Notes under the pieces: model-generated
Told to the model about the DNA's origin: nothing
Databases searched by the model: none
The model's input: the letters and a program-made list of their open reading frames with translations, nothing else
Origin: Zingiber officinale
Taxonomy: Eukaryota; Streptophyta; Magnoliopsida; Zingiberales; Zingiberaceae
Direction of reading: 5' to 3'
Length of the DNA: 64,000 bases
NCBI RefSeq assembly: GCF_018446385.1
Contig: NC_055987.1
Coordinates: 11,617,705 to 11,681,704, forward strand
Position numbers and translations under genes: made by a program
Shown here: piece by piece, positions 54,740 through 64,000 of the stretch
Position numbering within the stretch: position 1 is the stretch's first letter
How the letters are laid out: each line of letters starts with the position of its first letter

Positions 54740-57405
54740 CCTGTCTGAATCAGGGTCAACGAACGCTGGGGATGTGGCGCTCCCTGCTGGATCCTCGAGT
54801 ACTCCGACGAACCTGCAACAAAACCGAGCCGGGGGGGGGTGTCCCGGCGACGGCCCTCCGACGCTCAAGTCAGGCGAGGGAATAGATGAAGAAAGTGGCT
54901 GCAGGATGAAGACTAGCGTACCTCCGGTGAAGAAATGGAGACCTTATATAGACCTCTCGAAGGAGCCTAGGCACGCCAATCAAAGCAATCACCTGCTTTC
55001 GACCATGCCCAGGTATGGGTCTGTCAGAAGGGCATCCATAAGGCCATACTGCTACTGTATCGACCTCTCCATGATGTGACGGCAAGACCCTCTATCGTGA
55101 AATCTTGTGTACGGTATAATCATCAGACATGCCTTTGCTGACATCCCATATCCCGAGCCGAACGAATAGGCTGCTTGGCTAACCTTTGTATCCTCGCCCT
55201 TATCCTGGCCGAACGGACCACCCGCTCGGCCCTTCGGTTCCAGCCGGGCAGACACCCGCTCGGCCATTCAGTCCTCCCGCCTTGGCGTCGGAAACCCCAG
55301 CCTATGGCTAGGTTATCTCTGGCTCCGCTCGGACCTGCTCAACTGCTTGACGCGACCATTACCCACTTGGTCAGCCCTCCATCCGTCCTCAGGCTGGGAC
55401 CCTTCAGGAAGTGGGTCCCCCATTCTTACCGCCGGATCACTTGCCTCCCCTAGTCTAGTCCGACTGACTGGACTATGTGTCCGAGCGGGCGGTCGTCGCC
55501 TTACCGTCGCTTATAATATCCCTTGAGCCGTTCGGCCTTTATGCCAAATTCAGCCGCTCGGCTCTTCGTTTTGGATGTCTTGGCGCTCAACGTGGATGTT
55601 TGCTTGTCTAAATCTTCTCGAAAATCACGCAAATCCTTTTCATTAAGTCGAAGCATGCGCGGTATGGGCGCATTAATTGCGCCTGGTGACAGAGCGCCAC
55701 GTGGCTCTTCTCGCGTGGCGGTGATGATCCGTACGATGGGACGCCGATTGTTTTGAAATGGACGGTTAGATGATGACCTCGTCTCTCGTGACCTGCATCC
55801 GACGGACGAGGCCGACCAGCCTCGTTCGCATAAAGCCTTCGTCTTCGCCCTTACGCTGCATTCTCTGTTTAATTGCGCGTCCTCCGTCGAAGGTGCCCAC
55901 GGCTGCATCGTTCTGGCTGTCCTAGTTCTTGCCTCTTGATGGTTTTCGGCTTTCTGGTGATCCTCTCCGTTCATCTTCCATCAGTAAGCTTCTCCCTTCC
56001 TTTCGTTCGGCCTTTCCCTTTCGCGGGGAACTCCTTTCGTCCCTTTGCTTGCGAACTTTTATCTGTCCTCCGTTTCCGAGTTTCTCTCGGCTTCCTTCTT
56101 TCCTTTTCTTGGTACTTTAGTCATGGCGAGCACTTCCGTACCCGCTGTTGATGTTCATGGTCCCTGGTATATGACCATGGAGAGTAAATTTGACGAGGAG
56201 GGCGCTCGGCGTCTTGTTCGGACGTACGGGATCCCGGACGACCATGAAATAGTTGTAGCCGACCCGACCGACCGGCCCCATAACCCGCCGATCGGTACCA
56301 TTTGTTTTTTTTGGACCAATTCCAGGGTGGCCTTAGATTTCCTACCCATCCATTTATTTTGGAAGTTTGTAATTATTTCCGCATCCCGCTCGGCCAACTT
56401 GTGCCGAATTCCTTTAGGCTACTGAGCGGGTTGGTCGTCCTCTTTAGGCTGTACAGTATCCCCCTCAACGAACGCTGGGGATGTGGCGCTCCCTGCTGGA
56501 TCCTCGAGTGCTCCGGCGAACCTGCAACAAAACCGAGCCGGGGGGGTGTCCCGGCGACGGCCCTCCGACGCTCAAGTCAGGCGAGGGAATAGATGAAGAA
56601 AGTGGCTGCAGGATGAAGACTAGCGTACCTCCGGTGAAGAAATGGAGATCTTATATAGACCTCTCGAAGGAGCCTAGGCACGCCAATCAAAGCAATCACC
56701 TGCTTTCGACCATGCCCAGGTATGGGTCTGTCAGAAGGGCATCCATAAGGCCATACTGCTAATGTATCGACCTCTCCATGATGTGACGGCAAGACCCTCT
56801 ATCGTGAAATCTTGTGTACGGTATAATCATCAGACATACCTTTGCTGAAATCCCATATCCCGAGCTGAACGAATAAGCCGCTCAGCTAACCTTTGTATCC
56901 TCGCCCTTATCCTGGCCGAACGGACCACCAGCTCGGCCCTTCGGTTCCAGCCGGGCAGACACCCGCTCGGCCATTCAGTCCTCCGCCTTGGCGTCGGAAA
57001 CCCAAGCCTATGGCTAGGTTATCTCTGGCTCCGCTCGGACCTACTCAACTGCTTGACGCGGCCATTACCCGCTTAGTCAGCCCTCCATCCGTCCTCAGGC
57101 TGGGACCCTTCAGGAAGTGGGTCCCCCATTCTTACCGTCGGATCACTTGCCTCCCCTTCAAGTCTAGTAGAAGGAGGCAGTGAGTCCGACTGACTGGACT
57201 ATGTGTCCGAGCGGGCGGTCGTCGCCTTACCGTCGCTTATAATATCCCTTGAGCCGTTCGGCCTTTATGCCAAATTAAGCCACTCGGCTCTTCGTTTTGG
57301 ATGTCTTGGCGCTCAACGTGGATGTTTGCTTGTCTAAATCTTCTCGAAAATCACGCAAATCCTTTTCATTAAGTTGAAGCATGCGCGGTATGGAGGCATT
57401 AATTG
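54740..57405 (+). mobile_element. Truncated gypsy-type element with duplicated ends
   Basis: A segment starting near CAACGAACGCTGGGGATGTGG occurs twice in direct orientation, at about 54757-55683 and 56466-57405, about 95% identical. Between them is a reading frame of the gypsy-associated family (56123-56465), cut off in mid-domain by the second copy. The second copy is interrupted at 57406 by a copia LTR at the same position (ATTAATTG) where the first copy goes on as CGCCTGGTGAC. Exact LTR ends could not be fixed; a TG start near 54739 and 56449 is possible. Confidence 0.7.
56123..56465 (+). pseudogene. Gypsy-type putative transposase domain ORF, frameshifted
   Basis: Starts ATGGCGAGCACTTCC. 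It encodes WYMTMESKFDEEGARRLVRT and YGIPDDHEIVVADPTDRPHN, then after a frameshift LDQFQGGLRFPTHPFILEVC, NYFRIPLGQLVPN and FRLLSGLVVLFRLYSIP. This is, from memory, the N-terminal 'putative gypsy type transposon' domain that plants carry in many copies. The shift lies at a run of eight T (56305-56312). The frame runs into the second LTR-like copy. Confidence 0.8.
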
Positions 57406-60084
57406 TGTTGGTTGCTACTCGGAAAGCCTAGAGGTTCCACTATACAAAAATTTTGTACAAATGTCTGAACCTTTTCCTAGCTACCATGTGTTCTTTTAAA
57501 TTAAATTTTGGATCGCCTGCGGAACTTAACACGTTTGATCCAAAACTTAATCTATTTGTTCTTTTAGGTTTTGACTTGGATCTCCTGCGGAACTTAACAC
57601 GTTCGACCCAAATCACCTTAAGTTATTAATTCCATTAAATATTAATTTCCATAATTGGTTCCCAGTACTGACGTGGCGAGGCACATGGCCTTCTTGGATA
57701 TGGGAGCAACCACCACCGACTAGACAAAACCTTTTATAGAAATCTAATATTTAATTTCCTAAAATAACTTTAGGTTAACTGAAAAGAACAATCAAATCAC
57801 AAGGAAAAATAAAACAAAAGAACACAACTTCGAAAAACATATTCGAAATACTAGAATCGTAAGCCTCTTGTATTTGGTATTATTTCCATAAATAACTAGC
57901 ATGATGCGGAAAGAAAAATTACTAGTTATACCTTTTAGAAAGACCTCTTGATCTTCTACCGTATTCCTCTTCTAACCTCGGACGTTGTGTGGGCAACGAT
58001 CTTCCGAGATGAGAAACCACCAAGCACCTTCTTCTCCTCCTAGCTAGGTTCGGCCAACACAAAGAAGCTTCACCAAGGACGAAGAACAAAACACCAATCA
58101 AGCTCCAAGGGATACAAGCTTTCTCTCCTTCTTCTTCTTCTTCTCCAAGTAGTATCCGACCACCACAAGAGCTCCAAGCCAATAGAGAAGGTTCGGCCAC
58201 CACCAAGAGGAAGAGAGGAAGAGAGGTTGGCCGGCCACAACACCAAGGAAAAGAGGGAGAGAAATAATAGAGGTTGATCACCATGAAGCCTTCTCTACCC
58301 CCTCTTTTATAATCCTTGGTCTTGGCAAATAAGGAAATTTAATTAAAAACTTCCTTAATTCTTTTGCCATGAAAAGGAAAAATTTATTTAATTAAAACAA
58401 TTTTCCTTTTCTCAATTTACATGGCCGGCCACACCAAAGCTACAAACAAGGAGAGTTTTAATTAATTAAAACTTCCTAATTTATCTCCAGAAATTTATAA
58501 AATTTCTTCAATAATTTAATCCCTTCATGATTGGTTTATAAAAAGGAAATTTAATAAATTAAAATCTTTCTTTTAAACATGTGGATAAAAAGAAAGTTAT
58601 CTCTAAAAATTAAAATCTCTTTTAATCTACAAATAAGGAAAGATATCAAATCTTTTCTCAATCTTTTGTAGAAACTAATAAAAGAGAATTATTAATTTTA
58701 AACTTTCTTTAAATCATGAACATGGTTAAAAAGGAAAATTTTCTTTAAAATTTAAAATCCACCTTTTTAATCAACAAATAAGGAAAGATTTCAAATTTTA
58801 AACTCTCTTTTAAACATGTAGATGATTTATAAATAAGGAAAGTTTTTACCAAAAATTAAAATCATCCTTTTAATCTACAAATAAGGAAAGAGATTAATCT
58901 CTTCTCTTAATCTTTTGTAGAAAGCTATAAAAGGAATTTTTTAATTTTTAAACTCTCTTTTAAAACCATGATATCCACATAAGAAATAATTTTAATAAAA
59001 ATCCTTTTTAATATTTTAGTGGCCGGCCACCTAAGCTTGGGACCCAAGCTTTGGTCGGCCACCAACTTGGCTCATCCACTTGGTCTTGGCCAGCCCTAGC
59101 TTGGGTTCCAAGCTAGCTTGGCCGGCCCCATTGGATGGGTAAGAAGGTGGGTATGTGGTGGGTATAAATCTCTCTATACAAGAGGCTACGATAGGGACCG
59201 AGAGGAGGAATTGGTTTTGGTCTCCCGATGAAATTAAGCATCCCATGTTCCGAACACACAACTTAATTTCATCAATAATAATTCATTCCACTAAAGAACT
59301 ATTATTGAACTACCGCACCAATCCCAAATTACATTTTGGGCTCCTTCTTATTATGAGTGTGTTAGTCTCCCTGTGTTTAAGATATCGAATGTCCACTAAT
59401 TAAGTGAGTTACTGACAACTCATTTAATTAATATCTTAGTCCAAGAGTAGTACCACTCAACCTTATCGTCATGTCGGACTAAGTCCACCTGCAGGGTTTA
59501 ACATGACAATCCTTATGAGCTCCTCTTGGGGACATTATCAACCTAGTATCTCTAGGACACAGTTTCCTTCTATAATCAACAACACACACTATAAGTGATA
59601 CCATTTCCCAACTTATCGGGCTTTTTGATTTATCGAACTAAATCTCACCCATTGATAAATTAAAGAAATAAATATCAAATATATGTGCTTGTTATTATAT
59701 TAGGATTAAGAGCACACACTTCCATAATAACCGAGGTCTTTGTTTCTTTATAAAGTCAGTATAAAAGAAACGACCTCAAATGGTCTTACTCAATACACTC
59801 TGAGTGTACTAGTGTAATTATACAGTCAAGATAAACTGATACCTAATTACACTACGACCTTCCAATGGTTTGTTCCTTTCCATTATGGTCGTGAGCTACT
59901 GTTTATAATTTATAAGGTACTGATAACATGATCCTCTGTGTGTGACACCACACACCATGTTATCTACAATATAAATTAATTGAACAACTACATTTATCAA
60001 AAATGTAGACATTTGACCAATGTGATTCTTATTTCTAGATAAATGTTTATACCAAAAGCTAGGCTTTTAGTATATACTCTAACA
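57406..60084 (-). repeat. 3' LTR, 2.68 kb
   Basis: Plus-strand ends are TGTTGGTTGCTACT and TACTCTAACA. It is collinear with the solo LTR at 17337-20004. A divergent stretch, about 58022-58250, corresponds to 17945-18175 and differs in length. A minus-strand TATA box (TATAAAAGAGGG) lies at about 58302-58313, roughly 1.8 kb from the LTR start. The region carries repeated ACAAATAAGGAAAG units and the 19-bp palindrome AAGCTTGGGACCCAAGCTT at about 59034. Confidence 0.93.
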
Positions 60085-60100
60085 ATCTCCCACTTATACT
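60085..60100 (-). other. Polypurine tract
   Basis: AAGTGGGAGATT on the minus strand directly precedes the LTR start GTTAGAGTATA.. This shows that 57406-60084 is the 3' LTR. Confidence 0.75.
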
Positions 60101-60199
60101 AAAAGACTAAGCTGCCATATCTGCTGTCATACATCTGATTCCCAAACCTTCAACATGTCCATCAAAAGCTCTCGCCTTAAGGACCTCGCTGGAAGGATC

Positions 60200-61500
60200 T
60201 ATAGGTCATCACCTGATGCAATCTAGGCAGCAACAACTTCTCCTCGTCTATACGATTTCTCGTATTGGGTGGTACTTGCGCTCTTTTGTGTTTACTTGCC
60301 TTTATAGACTTATGGTTTCTTCGAGTTTGCTACTGCACCAATATTATTACAATAAATTGTAATAATCTTTGGACAAACCAGAAATCATATCTAAGTCTAT
60401 CTTGAGATTATTGAGTCATTCAGCTTTTATAGCTACCTCAGAGGCTTGCCATATACTAAGCTTCTATGGTGGAGTCCAGAAAAACACCTATGCTTATCAC
60501 TCTTCCATAGTTATGACTTTACCTCCTAAAGTAAACACAAAACCCTGAGGTTGACTTATTATTGTCCCTATCCGATTGGAAGTCAAAATCCATGCAACCC
60601 ACAAGGACTAAATTAACTGTCTTGTAAGCTAGCATATAATCTCTAGTGCCTCTAAGGTACTACAATATATGCTTTACTGCAGTCCACTGTCCTTGTCCAG
60701 GGTTACTTTGATATCTGCTAACTATGCCTTTGGCAAAACAGATTTCTGATCTCGTGCATAGCATACATTAGGCTTTCAACAGTCGTAGCATAAAGAACTG
60801 CCTATATTTCCTTTATCTCCTTTGATGTCTACAGAGACATATCTTTAGATAAAGTTACTCCATCCTGAAAAGGTAAGAAACCTTTCTTGGAGTTTTGTAT
60901 GCTTAAAACGAACAAGGATTTTTCCGATGTATGAAGCTTGGGATAAGTAAAATATTCTTTTCTTGCGATCCCTTATTACTTTGATCTCAAGAATATATAC
61001 ATTCTCCCAAGTCCTTTATATCGAATTTGTTTGGACAACCATATCCTTACTTCTGACAACATTTTGATATTGTTTCCAACTACCAAAAATGTTATCTAAG
61101 TATAGTACAAAAAATACCACCATGTTTCCATCACATCTTTTGTATACACAAGACTTATCCGGTTACTAAATCCATAGATCTGGATTACTTTGATAAACTG
61201 GATGTTCCAAGACCTTGAAGCTTTGCCTCAGTCCATAGACTGATTGAGCTTACACAAGATGCTCTTAGCCCTTTGCAATGAACCCTTCTGGTTGCTTTAT
61301 ATGGATGCTTTCTTCAAAACTTCCATTAAGGAATGCTGTCTTGACATCCTCTTGCCAAATAGATAAAAGAATCCGGATAGACTTAAGCATGACTACCAGT
61401 GAAAAAGTTTCCTTTTACATCAAGCCTTGCTTTGAAAGTTACTACCTTCCTGTCTATCCCTCTTTTCCTATTATAGACTTTTTTATACCCAACGGCTTTT
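60200..61500 (-). pseudogene. Copia reverse transcriptase/RNase H remnant
   Basis: The minus-strand reading has VVFFVLYLDNIFG where YVDD is expected (near 61100), then YILEIKVIRDRKKRIFYLSQ (after a stop, in shifting frames), then KVTLDKDSGLQ at the place of the usual GHW region. The catalytic box is altered (LDN). Several stops. Confidence 0.75.
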
Positions 61501-61568
61501 ACACCATTTGGTGATTCTACAAGCTTCCAGATTTTATTAGAATACATATATTCTAATTCTTTTATTCA

Positions 61569-61901
61569 TTACTCTTTGCCAAGATGCTGCATCTTTATCT
61601 TGGAGTGCTTCATCATATGACCGGAGATCAGGTTCATGCCCTCCAGGGATCGAGTCCAAAAACTCTCCCAAAATATGAACCTATTTAGGTTGCATAACAA
61701 CCCTCCCACTACAATAAGACACTTTCTGTGATTGTGTATCAATTTGTGATACGTGTTGCAGTTTTCTTGTGGTATCTCATCTTGTACAGTTGGTACTAGG
61801 TTAGACATGTCCTTTATTATTTCCTTAAGAACAAATTTACTTATGAGCACGTGGTTCATTATATAGTCCTTTTCTAAAAAATCAGTCATTGATGCTAACA
61901 A
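61569..61901 (-). pseudogene. Copia integrase-to-RT linker
   Basis: An open stretch of 110 codons containing FLEKDYIMNHVLISKFVLKE, the conserved segment after integrase in this copia lineage, with a damaged remainder. Confidence 0.75.
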
Positions 61902-62149
61902 TGACCTTCTGATTTTTAAGACTATAAACCTACTTTTGTTTATCTAGGATAACTTACAAACAAGTGAACTCCTATCCAACTTATCATTGTCTCTCTTTAA
62001 CATATGTGCTGGATTACCCGAATCCGAATATGCTTCAAAATAGGTTTTCACCTATTCAACAATTCTATATGAGTAGAGAGTTCTAACTTGGAAGGTACTA
62101 TGTTCACTTTAGTTATCAGAGTTTATCCTTAAAACAAATTTGGTAATTT

Positions 62150-62900
62150 TCTAAATAACTCATCATCTATCTAATTATTTCATAAGAGTCCTTTACCTTC
62201 TTTCTACTACACCATTCTGTTGGGGTGTACCAGGTGCAGTTAGTTGGGATTGAATCCCTACTTTTGATAAGTGACTCCTAAATTCTCCCAAGAGGTACTT
62301 GCCACTACGATCTTACCATAGTGACATTTACTTTAACATTTCTCCGCATCAGCCTTGTACTCTTTGAACTAATCAAAGTACTTAGTCTTGCGGTACATTA
62401 AGTAAATTTATTTGTATCTTGAATAGTTGTCTATAAAATAGATGAAATATTCAATACTACCTCTTGTCTGGATAGTCATAGGATCACACAAATCAGAATG
62501 AACCGATTTCAACATATCTTTGACTCCAAGCTTCTTGGTTATTTTCCTTCCAAGTAAGACTCGCAGGTTGGAAAGATTTCCACTACTAATGAACCCAAAA
62601 GTTCATCAGCTACCAATGAATCCTACTTAAGTTAATATAACCTAGCCTTAGATGTCAAAGATATAATTGGTTCATTTTCGAAGGTTGCTTTCTCTTAAGT
62701 TAGAAGATGTGTTATTAATTTCCATTTGTTGCATCATGGGAGTTATTGGATTATAAATTGTCAACCAACATACCAGAATAGATAACTTACCTATTTTTCT
62801 TGATAACAACTTTGTTATCAAAATAGACACAATATCTATTCTATAAAGTTTAGAAACTGAAATCAGGTTCTTTCTAAACTTAGTATGTAAAGACAATTCC
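62150..62900 (-). pseudogene. Copia integrase and pre-integrase remnant
   Basis: LTAPGTPQQNGVVERR is readable near 62190-62240 (integrase third catalytic region). TKFRKNLISVSKLYR and QQMEINNTSSN (62896-62690) are the segment before the pre-integrase zinc finger. Stops and shifts lie between. Confidence 0.85.
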
Positions 62901-62959
62901 TAATAATCCAAATTTTATTCCTATTAGAGAATAAACCTCTCCCACTGCAACAGCTGCTA

Positions 62960-63110
62960 CTTTTGCAGTAGTGCCCATGTGGACGGTGTTTTTTATTTTC
63001 ATTTAGTTGTCGGATTTCCTGGAACCCTGCAATGAATTGCAGACATGATCAGTGGCTCCCATATCTACACACCAGGTACCGGTAGATAACTCCACTAAAC
63101 ATGTATCAAC
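62960..63110 (-). pseudogene. Copia protease remnant
   Basis: Minus-strand codons read STGTWCVDMGATDHVCNSLQ. The aspartic protease motif D-(T/S)-G-A appears as D-M-G-A, so the active site is changed. Confidence 0.8.
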
Positions 63111-63294
63111 TAATGAATAAAATACACCTATATTGTTCTTAGTTCTAAGAGGACAGTCTACCTTAATGTCCAAATTCTATTTCCAATCAATTATAATTGG
63201 GACCACTAAGTCTATCCTAAAGTATATCAGCTAGGGATTGACCATCTTCCTAAGAATCACAAAAATATTTGGTTAAGACCAACTCCTTAAAAAT

Positions 63295-63745
63295 CCCCAT
63301 GAATTTTGTATGCCACGTTAGTGTGGACGTATACAAATTCAAAGAGGAAATTTTATCATTTAATTTTATTATCTCGTCAACCTTACTTTATGACGAATAA
63401 AATTAATAGTTGGTCTATCTTTGATCAAATATTTGGTCAAGACTCTAAATTTAAAATAATATTGATTCCTCTAACAATACTATTTAAATTTACCAACACC
63501 TCAAAACACCGTGAATTTTGCATGCCACGTTAGTGTGGACGTATACAAAATCAACATTTGTAAGAGGAGGGTTTTACCCATTAACTATCTTGTCAACGTA
63601 ACTTTATGACAAATAAAATTATCTCAAACACCGTTAATTTTGTATGCCACGTTAGTGTGGACGTATACAAAATCAATCATTTGTAAGAGGGGTTTTAACC
63701 CTTTAATTTTATTATCTTGTCAACCTAGTTTTATGACAAATTAAT
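63295..63745. repeat. Three copies of a hairpin-containing repeat
   Basis: The core ATGCCACGTTAGTGTGGACG followed by TATACAAA occurs at about 63309, 63520 and 63645. In each, TTTTGTAT..CCAC pairs with GTGG..ATACAAAA around GTTAGT. Each is followed by a GAGG..TTTTA(T/C)C stretch and TTATCT(C/T)GTCAACC..ACTTTATGACAAAT-like sequence. It lies on the gag side of the copia protease. Confidence 0.85.
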
Positions 63746-64000
63746 AGTTGGTTTCATTTGGTCACACAAATAATAGCAGTGACTCCGATGGGGAGGATAC
63801 TATTAGATGTGTCTAAGTGTATACCATTACTTGACACTAAGTCCATTAATAAGATTATGCCCCTTCCGTTGGGGAAGATCACACGCTCTTAATTAACTTC
63901 CTATAGTCATCCAAAAATGGAAGTCTGTTCTAGTGATCCACAAACAAGCTCATCCGTTATGGAGGAAGACACTCAGAGCCAACGCGCAAGCTTGTTTGCA
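63746..64000. other. Gag-side part of the copia element
   Basis: No frame is readable. A motif like TCCGTTGGGGAAGA recurs three times (near 63786, 63867 and 63954). Confidence 0.4.

Larger units (their letters stand above)
57406..64000 (-). mobile_element. Degenerate Ty1/copia element, minus strand, runs off the window
   Basis: The 3' LTR 57406-60084 is followed inward by a purine tract and a full but heavily mutated pol in reverse order. RNase H/reverse transcriptase lie at about 60200-61500, the integrase at about 62100-62650, the protease near 63000-63100, and gag-side repeats lie beyond. Frames are broken throughout. The left target pentamer is AATTG (57401-57405). The other LTR lies beyond base 64000. 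Confidence 0.9.

Overview
This is nuclear DNA of a flowering plant, very probably a monocot. Three host genes have GC-rich 5' coding exons that become AT-richer downstream, and the rest is a nested LTR-retrotransposon landscape. The shared LTR families suggest one large repeat-rich genome. A Zingiberales-type plant is only a guess.

Four host genes are supported. (1) A small CCT-domain transcription regulator lies on the minus strand at 13064-14324, in three exons (about 210 aa). (2) An intronless DYW-class pentatricopeptide repeat protein lies on the minus strand at 20885-22462. (3) A homologue of RPM1-interacting protein 13 lies on the plus strand at 37894-41423, in three exons (about 507 aa). 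(4) A WAV3-type RING plus von Willebrand A ubiquitin ligase lies on the plus strand at 45318-54032, in two exons (about 725 aa) with a 6.5-kb intron.

Most of the rest is transposon sequence. 1-13 kb is a graveyard of copia LTRs and gypsy fragments, including a clean solo LTR (9711-11248, target duplication TCAAC) nested in another LTR. 17.3-20.0 kb is a 2.67-kb solo LTR (target duplication ATCCT). 23.37-34.59 kb is one Sirevirus-like copia element on the minus strand with both LTRs, binding site, gag-pol (a few breaks), an env-like ORF with an intron, and several polypurine tracts. 34.8-36.8 kb is a four-copy AT-rich tandem repeat. 54.7-57.4 kb is a truncated gypsy-type element with duplicated ends. 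From 57.4 kb to the window end is a degenerate minus-strand copia element whose LTR matches the 17.3-20.0 kb solo LTR.

The most unusual signals are these. (a) The LTR U3 regions carry arrays of short hairpins whose stems covary between copies. (b) CpG-centred palindromes, with a different word in each LTR lineage, lie just upstream of the TATA box, and a similar array precedes the env-like ORF inside the Sirevirus. (c) A gypsy element in the WAV3-like intron carries a fragment of an EIN3-binding F-box (EBF) gene, itself hit by a Mutator-like and a TIR insertion. (d) The two LTRs of the Sirevirus carry unrelated 0.3-0.4-kb blocks at the same place.

All homology calls are from reading the translated sequence and from memory of the families; no search was run.
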